Assembly (NCBI GenBank): GCA_022009855.1
Contig: CP091727.1
Span: 744,001-808,000 of the forward strand
Source of the DNA: Lentisphaeria bacterium
GTDB lineage: Bacteria; Verrucomicrobiota; Lentisphaeria; Victivallales; Victivallaceae
Length of the DNA: 64,000 nucleotides
Reading direction: 5' to 3'
The notes under the pieces are model-generated. The model did not search any database. It was not told the DNA's origin and worked only from the letters and a program-made list of their open reading frames with translations. Made by a program: the position numbers and the translations under genes. Every line of letters starts with the position of its first letter. Positions within the stretch are counted from its first letter, which is position 1. This document shows, piece after piece, positions 8,478-17,517 of the stretch.

Positions 8478-11400
8478 CTACTTCCCTCCGGATTCCGGCA
8501 GACGGTAGAGGATGGAGACGGTCATATCCGAATCCAGGCCGAACGCGGACGGATCGATCGCGTGCATGTAGCGCTGCGCCGTTTCATCAGGCAGCGGGAT
8601 CGGACGGGTCGGACGACCGGTCACCACCAGTTCCAGCACCGCGCTGCCGTTCTCCTCGCGGTCGAGCTTGAGCCGGAGGGCCCGGCAGCTGAAGTTGCGC
8701 AGCACCTCCATCGTCCGCTGGGTCCGCGGGGAGTCCCTCCCTTCGCGGGGAAGGAACGGTTCGAGCGCACCGAGCTGCAAATGGTCCACCCTGTCGGAAG
8801 AGAAGTCGGCGGAGAGCAGCCTGGGCGCCCCGGCGGGGAGATCCGCCAGACGGCGCGCCCGGTGGCGACTCCGCGGATCGGCGCGGCCGGCAGTCCGAGG
8901 GTTTCGAGCAACCGCCCGATCTGGACGCCGCGCAACCGGATGCCGACCTCGGCGGCCCCCGTTCCAGGAGACAGGAAAAGCGGCCCTTCCAGCCGGGCGC
9001 GGCCACCCCAGAGCATTCCGGTTCCGGCGGTCACATTGAGCTCCCCCGACGGCGGCAGGCGGAACCGGAGTCTCCCGTCCTCCACGGAGACGCCGTGACC
9101 CGTCATCCGGCGGAAGGAGAGCTCTCCGCCGGAATTTCGCCGCGGGGTTTCGATTTCCCCAGGCGGAGCGCGCCCGAGAGCTGCGCGAGCTCGAAGCCGC
9201 CGCCGCTGAGCGTCCCGCCCGACGGCCGGAACTCGAGCTGCCAGCCCTCGGCACCGCCGAAGGAACCGGAGGCGGCGAGTTTTCCGGAATACCGGCACTC
9301 TCCGCTGAGTGCGGAGGGTGCGTCAAACCGGATCGGACGGAGCAGCTCCGACTCCGCCAGACGGAACGAACCGGCCAGCGGCCGGCCCACACCGATTCCC
9401 CCCTGAAACTCCAGCGGCGTTCCGGTAAAATAACCGGAGGAGGCACGCCCCCGGAACGCGATGCCGTTTCCCGTGAGCCGCAACTCGCCGGAAGCGGCGC
9501 GAATCCAGTCGCACGGCATCTGGAATTCCCCCGCCGAGAAACTCCCCGGCGGCGCTGTTTCCCCGGCGGGAAAGCGGATCGGCAGCCGGGCGGAAAGTTT
9601 CTTCAGTTCAAGTCTCGTCTTTCCGCCGAGCAGAAGCGCCAGACTGCCGCCGGTAAGCGAAGTTTCTCCGACAATGCCCGTCCGCTCCCGGCGGATGGAC
9701 AACTCCACCGCGGGAGCCTCCAGCGACCAGTCGGACCGGCTCCCCTCCCGCGAGGAGCCGGAGACGCCGGTCAGTGCCGCCGCCAACGCGGCAAGTTCCC
9801 CCTTCTGCCAGCGGAGCCGGCCGGAAAAGCCGCCGAAGCGCCCGGAAAAACTCCCCGCGTTCAGCGTTCCCTCCGGCAACTTGAACAGACCGTTCCATTG
9901 CGAAGGCAGAAGGTCGGAACCGCGGATCTCTCCGAAACCCGGAACTCCCCCTTCGGAGCCGCCCATTCGGAACCGGAGAGACGCAGAACCGGCTTCGTCA
10001 GCGTCACATTCGAAATCAGATTGTCTCCGGGCGTCATCCGGAGACGGTTGAACTCGCAGTCCAGTTCGGCTCCGGAAGCGGCAAGTTCCGCCTGTCCGCT
10101 GCGAAGGACGCCCCCTCCGCAGCCGGCGGAGAGCCGATGCCCGGTCATTCTCCCCTCGTCGTCAAGCTCGACCACGCCGGTCAGCCGGAACTCCCGGAGC
10201 GACCCGCTCCCGAAAACGGAATCCACCACCGTGATCCGACCGACCTGAATTCCGCCGCCGATTCCGGCCGGCCGGCGGTCGAGATGCCCCGCCGACAACG
10301 CGGTGGAAATTCTTCCGGCAAGATTCTCCAGCTTGAGCTTCGGCAGCTCGGCACCGAAAATGTTGACGCCGGCGGCCTCGGGATCCAGATCGAGCTTCCA
10401 GGTGGATTCACCCGGCAGCCGGGAGAGGGAAAACCCGACCCGGGCCCGCGCCGCGGCCCAGGCACTCCCGCGGCTCCGGCCACTCCAGGCGGGCCGTCTC
10501 CAGAGTCCCGTTCAGCGTGAATCCGGAGTCGGCGGGGGCGGTAAAATTGAAACTCCAGCTTCCGGAAATCGTTCCCGGAAGCGCGGAAAAGGAGGTCTGT
10601 TCCGCCGCCGGACGAAACCGGAACTCGTCAAATCCGAACGAATAATCGATCTCTCCCCGCGCTCCGACCCCGGAACCGGAGAGACGCGGATTTCTCCACA
10701 GGCAGCTGACCAGCCCCAGCGGCGTGTTCCACTGCCAGTTCACCACCCGGTCGGAGTGACCTGACTGACGCAGTTCCCACTCGCCGCTCTTCCGGTTGAT
10801 CCGGCCGTCGAGCCGGAGGTTCCCCGCCACTTTCCCCGCCGGCGTGGCGGTCGAAAGCGAGAAACGCAATTCGGAGCCGCCGTCACCGGAAAAAGTCAGC
10901 GCACCGAGCGGCGCGACAAAAGGAAGCTGCAACTCCGCCTCAGGCAACGTCACACTCCACGGTCCGCCCGGCCCCTCCCAGCGGAGCGAATACCGCCCGC
11001 CCGGCATCAGCCGCCAGAAACCGCCTTCAATCATCGCCGGTTCCGGGAACAGTCCGTCGGCCGCGAGCGGGGATTCGAAACGCCCCCCGTCCGAATCCAG
11101 CCGGACCGATCCGCTGACCGTAAAACGGCCGGGCAGCTTCACCTCTTTCGGCAGCGGCCCCCCGCCGCCGCCAGCACCGCGGCATCAAGATGACCGGCAA
11201 AGCGAAGCGACAGGACACGCCCGCCTCCTCCTGCTCCCCCAGAATCCGGAATCCCGGTTCCGGAGAGAAAACTCCCATCGCACCGCCCCCTCCTTCGTCG
11301 CACCGGAACTCCGCAGCGAGAAGGGATATTTCCGACCGTTTTCGCCGATCCAGACGCCGGAGAGCGCGATTCCTCCGGCGGGAATCCGGCCGGGAACTCC

Positions 11401-11766
11401 GTTTCGATGCAACGCGGCAAGCAGCCGCGGCAGGCGGCGCAGCGCCACCTGCTCCCCGGTCAGCGAATGCAGAACCAGACCCGACGGCTCCGCCCGGAGC
11501 GTCAACCGGGTCCGCTCTGCGGAAAGGAGCTCCTCGTCACCGTCACGCCAGGAGAGGGATGAGATGACGACCGAGCGCTCCCCCTCCCCGCGGATCTTCC
11601 CGAATTTCACCCCGGGAATCTGCCGGAGGGCGCGCCGCACCCCCGCCCGGGCGGAATGCGCGGAGTCCCAACAGGAACGAACCACCCCCGCAGTTCCGAG
11701 CAGAATGACCGCCCCGAAAAGGATCGCCTTCGCCCGGCCGATCCGGAAACGACGGCGCGGCCTCAT
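8478..11766 (-). CDS. large YdbH/AsmA-like envelope protein (multiple indels)
   Basis: A protein of about 1,095 residues with one N-terminal transmembrane helix (AKAILFGAVILLGTAGVV) and an otherwise beta-rich periplasmic body full of short strands and Gly-rich turns. The C-terminal third resembles the YdbH dicarboxylate-transport domain: a LLETLGLPAAPIRGVATGRAVW block, then a strand ending with LELVVTGRPTRPIPL. Family members are thought to span the periplasm and move lipids; that is knowledge of the family, not seen here. The frame changes near 11242, 11160, 10440-10500, 9955, 9165 and 8835, mostly in G runs. The ATG overlaps the upstream formyltransferase-like stop as ATGA, and the stop abuts the DUF58 start, so this is the core of a four-gene operon. 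Confidence 0.6.
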
Positions 11767-12660
11767 GGCAGGACCGGCTCCGTCCGGTCAACGGAGTACT
11801 CCACCGTGCGGACCGCCCGCCAACCGTCCGCCTCCTGAAAACAGAGCTGCCCGTTTCCGTCGGCGCCGAACCGCCCGGCGGCGAAATCGGCCACCACCCT
11901 GGGCAGTACCACATGGTCCCCCTCCACCTTCAGCCGCTCGAGATTGGCGGCGGCGATCCGGCGCAGTTCATCGCGGAACGGAGCGCTCCCGCGTGCAGCT
12001 TCCATCCGTACAAGCTCTTCAACCGGGTGGCCGCCGAGGTCGATCGGAACCGGACGGGGAGACGCCGAGAACCGGGCCGGAATCCATCTCCGCCGCGCCG
12101 TTCCCCCGGTAGGGCTGCGCGAGAATCACACTGCTGCGCAAACTGGAAAATCCGGCGAGAATCGCCCGCTCGACCGGGCGGAAATGAAGTCCGGCCAGCA
12201 GCCGCCGCCCGTCCCGTTCGATCGTCAGATCTCCCGGATGCACGTTGAGACAGAAAAGATCATCGGTCAGATTGGTCAACGGGACGAAACCGGCCAGCAC
12301 GGCGAAGTCGACCCGGTACGGCGCCATCAGCCGGCGCAGCTCCCCGGTCCACTCCTCGCGGATCGCCCGGCGGCGGGGCGTGGTGAGCGCAATCGCCTCC
12401 TCGCCCCGTTCCCGGTAGAAGGCCCGGATGTCGAGCGCCGCCACCGGCAGCCCGAAGCGCTCTCCAAGTTCAGCAGCCCGGCTCGTCGCCGGAGCGTCGG
12501 TGACGATCACCGTCGGTTCGAACGCCAGCCCGGAGTGCTCCCGGAAATACCGGAACAGCGCTTCCGCGTTGGTTCCCGTTCCGCTCATGAGCACGGCGAC
12601 GCGCGCCGCCCCGGAGTGCGGACAGTGAAAAAAAGGTCTGATCTGCATATATTCTGCCAT
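11763..12660 (-). CDS. formyltransferase family protein, PurN-like (frameshift)
   Basis: The Rossmann-like formyl transferase fold is visible: VAVLMSGTGTNAEAL near the N-terminus (GxGxN loop), LAGFVPLTNL, and LNVHPGDLT, which supplies the Asn-x-His pair used in formyl transfer. A further domain of about 95 residues ends the protein. One extra base in a run of four G at 12056-12059 splits it; repair joins SVILAQPY...LGVSRPVPIDLGGHP. Canonical PurN is about 190-210 residues, whereas this one is near 298, and it sits with envelope genes rather than purine genes. It may therefore act on another acceptor. The ATG is at 12660; the 3' end overlaps the next gene by 4 bases. Confidence 0.6.
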
Positions 12661-12744
12661 CTTCCCGGTCTATTTCGTAGTTCCGGCGGCGTCACGGGGG
12701 ACACCGCTCTCTTTAAAATGCCGTGCTTTTCCGATTCTTCAAGT

Positions 12745-12762
12745 AAAATAATCGATTATTTT
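12745..12762. promoter_or_regulatory. perfect 18-bp palindrome between divergent operons
   Basis: AAAATAATCGATTATTTT is identical to its reverse complement and lies in the AT-rich space between the minus-strand envelope operon (starts 12660) and the plus-strand gene at 12879, just upstream of a -35 box at 12785. It fits an operator for a dimeric regulator. Confidence 0.45.
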
Positions 12763-12784
12763 CAAACTCCGGGGCAAAAATTAT

Positions 12785-12812
12785 TTGCTTGTCCGGGGAA
12801 TCAGGTTATATT
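12785..12812 (+). promoter_or_regulatory. sigma-70 promoter upstream of the exported protein gene
   Basis: TTGCTT (12785-12790) and TATATT (12807-12812) are separated by 16 bases and lie about 65 bases before the ATG at 12879. Confidence 0.5.
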
Positions 12813-12878
12813 TTAAAAAGAAGTTTGTATTTCAACGGTTATTTCGTCGAATCATCCGCCTAAATCGAGAGGTGCAAA

Positions 12879-13535
12879 ATGGTACGTTTCAATTTCGTGA
12901 AAACCGCCCTGATGCTGTCGATCGCCGCGCTTTCCTTCGGAGCCGCGGCCGCCCCGTGGGCCTTCAACGGGCCCAGGAACCGGATCGTCACGCTGGTTCT
13001 GACCGGGAACTACAAAAGCCCCCGGCTCCTGGCGGAACTGATCCAGAACGAAAGCCGTCAGCCCTACATTCTGCTGCCCACCCGCGAATCCGGCGACAGC
13101 CGCATCTTTTTCTGCCCGCCGAAATCGAAAAATTCCGCTTCACTCGAGATTCCGGAAAAGCGGTTCAATGACTTCATCCGCTTCATCAATCCGCGCCGGA
13201 TCGTCGTGCTCGGCAACGCCTCCTACATCCAGCCCAAGTACATTCAGATGCTCGACCATGCCATTCCGGTGGTCACCATCGACTGCGTGGACTGGCAGCG
13301 CAACGCGGAGGAGTTGACCGATCTGCTCAACCTCAGCAACCTCGCAGACAACTACAAGCGTCTGCGCGAGGTGATGCTTAATGACAGCCGCATCTACCGC
13401 CCGGTCAGCCGTCCAGCGCCCAAACCGGTTCCGCAGACGGAACTCCCGGCGGAAGAGAAGACTCCCGAAGAGGTTCCGGCAACCGGCGCGGAAACTCCGG
13501 TCGTCGAGGAAGCCGCCCTCCCGGCGGCGGAGTGA
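12879..13535 (+). CDS. exported protein of unknown function
   Basis: A 218-residue protein with a signal peptide (hydrophobic stretch at about residues 8-24, cleavage after AAA). The middle shows alternating strands and helices (IVTLVLTGNYKSP, RRIVVLGNASYI, VVTIDCVDW) that look like a small Rossmann-type alpha/beta domain. The last 45 residues are rich in Pro, Glu and Ala and probably unstructured. I do not recognise the family. It is followed after 27 bases by an ABC-2 permease gene and probably shares its transcript, so a role tied to that exporter is possible. The reading frame is intact. Confidence 0.7.
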   Translation: MVRFNFVKTALMLSIAALSFGAAAAPWAFNGPRNRIVTLVLTGNYKSPRLLAELIQNESRQPYILLPTRESGDSRIFFCPPKSKNSASLEIPEKRFNDFIRFINPRRIVVLGNASYIQPKYIQMLDHAIPVVTIDCVDWQRNAEELTDLLNLSNLADNYKRLREVMLNDSRIYRPVSRPAPKPVPQTELPAEEKTPEEVPATGAETPVVEEAALPAAE

Positions 13536-13562
13536 CCCCCGCATACCGCAAGAGGCCGGCTG

Positions 13563-14522
13563 ATGTTCAACTTCTTCAAAATCGCCGCAAACACCTTTCG
13601 GGAATCGGTCCGGGAGCCGGTATTCTTTCTGATGCTCTTCTGCGCGCTGGTTCTGATCGGCCATTATCCTTCGGCGGCGCTCTTCGTCTTCTCCGAACAG
13701 CTCAAACTGGTGGTGGACAGTTCCATGGCGACCGGTCTGGTCTTCGGGCTGGTTTCCGGTGTGCTCTGCGCCAGCCACACGGTCGCGCGGGAGATGCGCA
13801 ACGGAACCGTGCTGCTGCTGCTCTCCAAACCGGTCTATCGCTGGAACTTCATCCTCGGAAAAATTGCCGGAATCCTGGTCGCGGTAACCCTCTTCACCGC
13901 GGTCTGCAACTTCGCCGGAGTTATCGCGGTCTATGTCGCCACCGACCAGTTCCGCATGGACATGGGAGTCTACTACCTCTACCTCGGGCTGCTCGCCGCG
14001 GGGTGCCTGGTCGGGATGCTGGCGAATTTCTTCCGGGGCAGCTCCTTCCCTGAAATCGCCTCCTACGCGCTCACGCTGATGGTTCCCTGCTTTGCGGTCT
14101 ACTGCCTGCTCGCCAAGCCGGAGCCGACCATCTCGCTCGCCGATCTCGGCTGCGCGCTGGTTCTCATCAATTTCGCGACGATCGCGATGGCGACTCTGGC
14201 GGTGGTGTTCGCCACCCGGCTCGACATCGTGGCCAATCTCTGCGTCTGCACGGTGGTCTTCTTTCTCGGGCTGGTCTCCAGCTATCTTTTCCAGCGGGAA
14301 ACCGGTTCGGATGCGCTCGATCTCCTGTTCGGATTCCTCTACGCGGTAATCCCGAACTGGCAGTATTTCTGGCTTGCCGACGCGGTCGCGGTCAACCGGC
14401 CGATTCCCTTCTCCTACGTGGTCGGCTGCGCGGTCTATGTGGCAGTCTACGTCGTCCTCGCCGCCATGTGGGCGGTAGCGGTTTTCGAAAACAAGGAGGT
14501 CGCCGGCGACAACCGCATCTGA
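13563..14522 (+). CDS. ABC-2 type transporter permease
   Basis: A 319-residue polytopic membrane protein with about six to eight hydrophobic helices. The N-terminal helix NTFRESVREPVFFLMLFCA and the segment AREMRNGTVLLLLSKPVYR are typical of ABC-2 permeases (cytoplasmic helix then the E-x-R-x-G-T-L-LSKP motif). The frame is intact. No ATP-binding protein gene is adjacent, so its partner must be encoded elsewhere. The exported protein just upstream is the only obvious operon neighbour. Confidence 0.8.
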   Translation: MFNFFKIAANTFRESVREPVFFLMLFCALVLIGHYPSAALFVFSEQLKLVVDSSMATGLVFGLVSGVLCASHTVAREMRNGTVLLLLSKPVYRWNFILGKIAGILVAVTLFTAVCNFAGVIAVYVATDQFRMDMGVYYLYLGLLAAGCLVGMLANFFRGSSFPEIASYALTLMVPCFAVYCLLAKPEPTISLADLGCALVLINFATIAMATLAVVFATRLDIVANLCVCTVVFFLGLVSSYLFQRETGSDALDLLFGFLYAVIPNWQYFWLADAVAVNRPIPFSYVVGCAVYVAVYVVLAAMWAVAVFENKEVAGDNRI

Positions 14523-14545
14523 CCGGAATCTCCATCAACACCCCG

Positions 14546-14567
14546 GGCCGCCGTCGGCGGCCCTTTC
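14546..14567 (+). terminator. probable terminator after the ABC-2 permease gene
   Basis: An 8-bp GC stem (GGGCCGCC/GGCGGCCC with a GTC loop) is followed by only three T. It lies between the permease stop and the biotin ligase start and probably reduces rather than stops read-through. Confidence 0.45.
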
Positions 14568-14573
14568 CGTATC

Positions 14574-15347
14574 ATGATGAAAACTCCTCTCCCGGTTCCC
14601 GAACCGGTTCTGCTCGACGTGGTGGACTCCACCAACACATATGCGCGCGAACACTTCGACCAGCTGCCGGATGGAACCATGGTTGCGGCACGCTGCCAGA
14701 CCGCGGGGCGCGGACGCCGCGGACGCGCCTGGATCTCTCCGGCGGGACGGAACATCTATGCCACATTCCTCTTCAAGCATCTTGCCGATGGATTTCACAG
14801 CGGCTGTCTGGTCGGCGTCGGAGCGCTCGCCTGCCTCCGGGAGGCCGCCCCGGGAACGGACGCATTTCTCAAATGGCCGAACGATCTCTACGTGCGCGAT
14901 CGCAAACTTGCCGGACTGCTCTGCGAAAGCGCCCGCATCGAAGCAGGCCGGATCACCGGCGCCGTCGCCGGAATCGGCATCAACGTCAACCTGTCGGAAG
15001 AGGAGCTTTGCCGGATCGATCAGCCCGCCACCTCCCTGCTGGCGGAAGAAAAACGGAAATTTAATTTAGAAAACCTGATAAAACGACTGGCAGAAACGGT
15101 GTTTCGATATTATATTACTTATTTAAACAGTGCGGACGCCCTGCTCGCCGAATGGCGCGGAGCGAATCGGCTGATCGGTCGGAGGATCTCGGTGACCGAC
15201 TCCTGCGGGGGTACGCACGACGGGATATTCCGGGCGATATCGGCGGACGGCTCGATGATCTTCGAGGAAAACGGGCAGGTGAAGTATTTCACCTGCGGCG
15301 ACGTGAAGATCAACCGGGAGTCGGTCGACTGGAATCATTTAACATAG
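14574..15347 (+). CDS. birA: biotin--[acetyl-CoA-carboxylase] ligase
   Basis: Biotin protein ligase that makes biotinyl-AMP and transfers biotin to a Lys in carrier domains. The family motifs are visible: VVDSTNTYA at the N-terminus, the adenylate loop GRGRRGRAWISP (about residues 45-56), KWPNDLYV, KLAGLLCE and GIGINVN, followed by a small SH3-like C-terminal domain. At 257 residues and without an N-terminal helix-turn-helix it is a monofunctional enzyme, not a BirA repressor. It stands directly upstream of oadG-oadA-oadB, whose alpha subunit carries a biotin-accepting EAMKM site, which fits co-expression. The ATG at 14577 is an alternative start; no good ribosome-binding site favours either. 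Confidence 0.92.
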   Translation: MMKTPLPVPEPVLLDVVDSTNTYAREHFDQLPDGTMVAARCQTAGRGRRGRAWISPAGRNIYATFLFKHLADGFHSGCLVGVGALACLREAAPGTDAFLKWPNDLYVRDRKLAGLLCESARIEAGRITGAVAGIGINVNLSEEELCRIDQPATSLLAEEKRKFNLENLIKRLAETVFRYYITYLNSADALLAEWRGANRLIGRRISVTDSCGGTHDGIFRAISADGSMIFEENGQVKYFTCGDVKINRESVDWNHLT

Positions 15348-15393
15348 ACGGTTCAATCCAAACAAACAAAAAACAACAGAAAAGGGAGATGAC

Positions 15394-15693
15394 ATGAGCA
15401 ACTTCGAGTTGATTATGGGCGGCCTCAAGCTGTTGGTCTTCGGTATGGGGATGGTTTACTTCTTCCTCGTGCTGATGATCATCGCCATGAACCTCATGCA
15501 GAAGGTTCTCGCGCCGTTCGCAGCGGCTTTCGAGCCGGCGCCGAAGGCTCCAGCCAAGCCGAAGAAAGCCTCCGATGACGATACGCAGCTCGCAGCCGTC
15601 GCCGCCGCGGCGGTCGAACTCGCCCGGAAAAAAGTAAACCGATTCAAACCCAAAGTTCAATATCACAGAGAATTCCGCTATGAAAAAGATTAA
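15394..15693 (+). CDS. oadG: oxaloacetate decarboxylase gamma-chain family protein
   Basis: Small membrane subunit of a Na+-translocating biotin-dependent decarboxylase. The 99 residues comprise one transmembrane helix (VFGMGMVYFFLVLMIIAMNLM, about residues 15-36), an Ala/Pro/Lys-rich linker and a C-terminal segment with LAAVAAAAVELARKK, the usual OadG pattern. A GGGAG ribosome-binding site precedes it. Its 3' end overlaps the start of oadA by 14 bases, so the two are translationally coupled. Confidence 0.85.
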   Translation: MSNFELIMGGLKLLVFGMGMVYFFLVLMIIAMNLMQKVLAPFAAAFEPAPKAPAKPKKASDDDTQLAAVAAAAVELARKKVNRFKPKVQYHREFRYEKD

Positions 15694-17514
15694 ATTCATG
15701 GATTGCTCGTTCCGTGACGGTTTCCAGTCCTGTCTCGGCGCCCGTGTCAAAACCGATGATTTCCTCCCCGCCCTCGAAGCGGCGGTCAAGGCCGGCATCA
15801 ACTACATCGAAATCGGAGGCGGCGCCCGCTTCCAGAGCCTCTATTTCTACTGCCAGGAGGACGCCTTCGAGATGATGGACCGCTGCCGCGAAGTGGTCGG
15901 TCCGGAGGTCAACCTCCAGACCCTCGCCCGCGGCGTCAACGTGGTCGGCCTCTCCAGCCAGCCCAGCGATATCATCGAGCTGCACGCCAAGCTCTTCAAG
16001 AAGCACGGCATCACCACGATCCGCAACTTCGACGCGCTCAACGACGTGCGCAACCTGACCGCCTCCGGCAAATACATCACCCAGTACGGCCTCAAGCACC
16101 AGGCGACCGTCACCATGATGGGGCTGGCGCCGAACCTCCATGAATCCTACGCGCATACGCCGAAATTCTACATCGACCGGCTCAAGGAGATCCTCGACAG
16201 CGGCCTGGCGTTTGACAGCCTCGCTTTCAAGGACGCCTCCGGCACCTCCACGCCGCAGACCGTCTACGAGACGATCAAAATGGCGCGCGAACTGCTTGAC
16301 GCCGAGTTCAAGGGCGACAACCGCAAGGACATCCAGTTCCACACCCACGACACCGCCGGCATGGCGGTCAGCTGCAACATGGCGGCGATCGAAGCGGGCG
16401 CGGACACCATCGACCTGGCGATGAGCCCGCTCTCCGGCGGCACCTGCGAAGCGGACATCCTCGTGATGTACCAGCGTCTGCGCGGCACCGAATACACCAT
16501 CGACATCGATCCGGAAAAGATCCTCGCCGCGGAGAAGGTCTTCGAGCAGTGCATGGACAAATACTTCATGCCGCCGGAATCGATGCAGGTCTCCCCGAAG
16601 ATCATCTTCAGCCCCATGCCCGGCGGCGCGCTCACCGCGAACACCCAGATGATGCGCGACAACAACTGCCTCGACAAGTACGACAAGTGCATCGACGAGA
16701 TGCGCGAAGTGGTCGCCAAGGGCGGCTTCGGCACCAGCGTGACCCCGGTCTCGCAGTTCTACTTCCAGCAGGCGTTCTCCAACGCGATGCAGGGCCGCTG
16801 GAAGGTGATCGACAAGAACGGTTACGGCAAGATGGTTCTCGGCTACTTCGGCAAGACCCCGGTCGCACCGGATCCGGAGATCGTCAAACTCGCCAGCGAA
16901 CAGCTCGGTCTTGAACCCACCACCGAAGCGGTGGTCGACATCAACAACCGCAATCCGAAACTCGGCGTCAAATACAACACCGAACTCCTGGAAAAGGCCG
17001 GACTCCCGGTGACCGAGGAGAACATCTTCATCGTCGCCGCCTGCGGTGAGAAGGGCCTCAACTTCCTCAAGGGCGACCGTCCGATGGGCATCCGCTACAA
17101 AGGAAGCCGCCGCGCCGAAGAGCACCGGCAAATCTAGCGGCGCCTACACCGCCACCGTCAACGGCAAGAACGTCGCGGTTCAGCTCAACGCGTCCGGAGA
17201 CGCCTACACCGCCACCGTCAACGGCAAGAGCTTCACGGTCAAGGTTGCTGAAGGCACCGTCGCGCCGGCGGCTGCTCCGGCGGCTTCCGGCAATGCGGTT
17301 CCGCTTCCGTCCCCGCTGCCGGGCACGGTTGTCAAGATCGCCGTCGCAGAAGGTGACGAAGTTGCCGAAGGCGACGTCATCCTCGTGATCGAAGCGATGA
17401 AAATGGAAACTGAAATCAAGGCCCCCCAAGGCCGGTATCGTCCGCGAAATCAGCGTTACCCAGAGCCAGGTCGTGGCAGCCGGTGACACGCTCGCGATGA
17501 TCGAGGAGAAGTAA
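15680..17514 (+). CDS. oadA: oxaloacetate decarboxylase alpha chain: carboxyltransferase plus biotinyl domain (two frameshifts)
   Basis: Cytoplasmic subunit that moves CO2 from a 2-oxoacid to biotin. The TIM-barrel carboxyltransferase begins DCSFRDGFQSC (metal-binding Asp) and has the active-site Lys in AFKDASG and the metal ligands HTHD. The conserved PLE-like C-terminal region follows. After a linker of two 20-residue repeats comes the biotinyl domain with the acceptor Lys in EAMKMETEI. Two single-base insertions split it: at AAAGG (17099-17103) and in six C at 17422-17427. Repaired length is about 610 residues, normal for OadA. The substrate may be oxaloacetate or a related acid such as methylmalonyl-CoA; oxaloacetate is favoured by the carboxyltransferase type. 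Confidence 0.88.
17141..17229 (+). repeat. two exact 29-nt repeats 60 bp apart in the oadA linker
   Basis: The 29 bases at 17141-17169 and 17201-17229 are identical and encode AYTATVNGK twice, with a period of exactly 20 codons. They lie between the carboxyltransferase and biotinyl domains. Confidence 0.85.
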
Positions 17515-17517
17515 GTC

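Noticed and set aside
11763..12660. Calling the formyltransferase-like gene purN
   Set aside because: It is about 100 residues too long, the HPGDL block differs from the PurN HPSLLP, and no purine gene is nearby.
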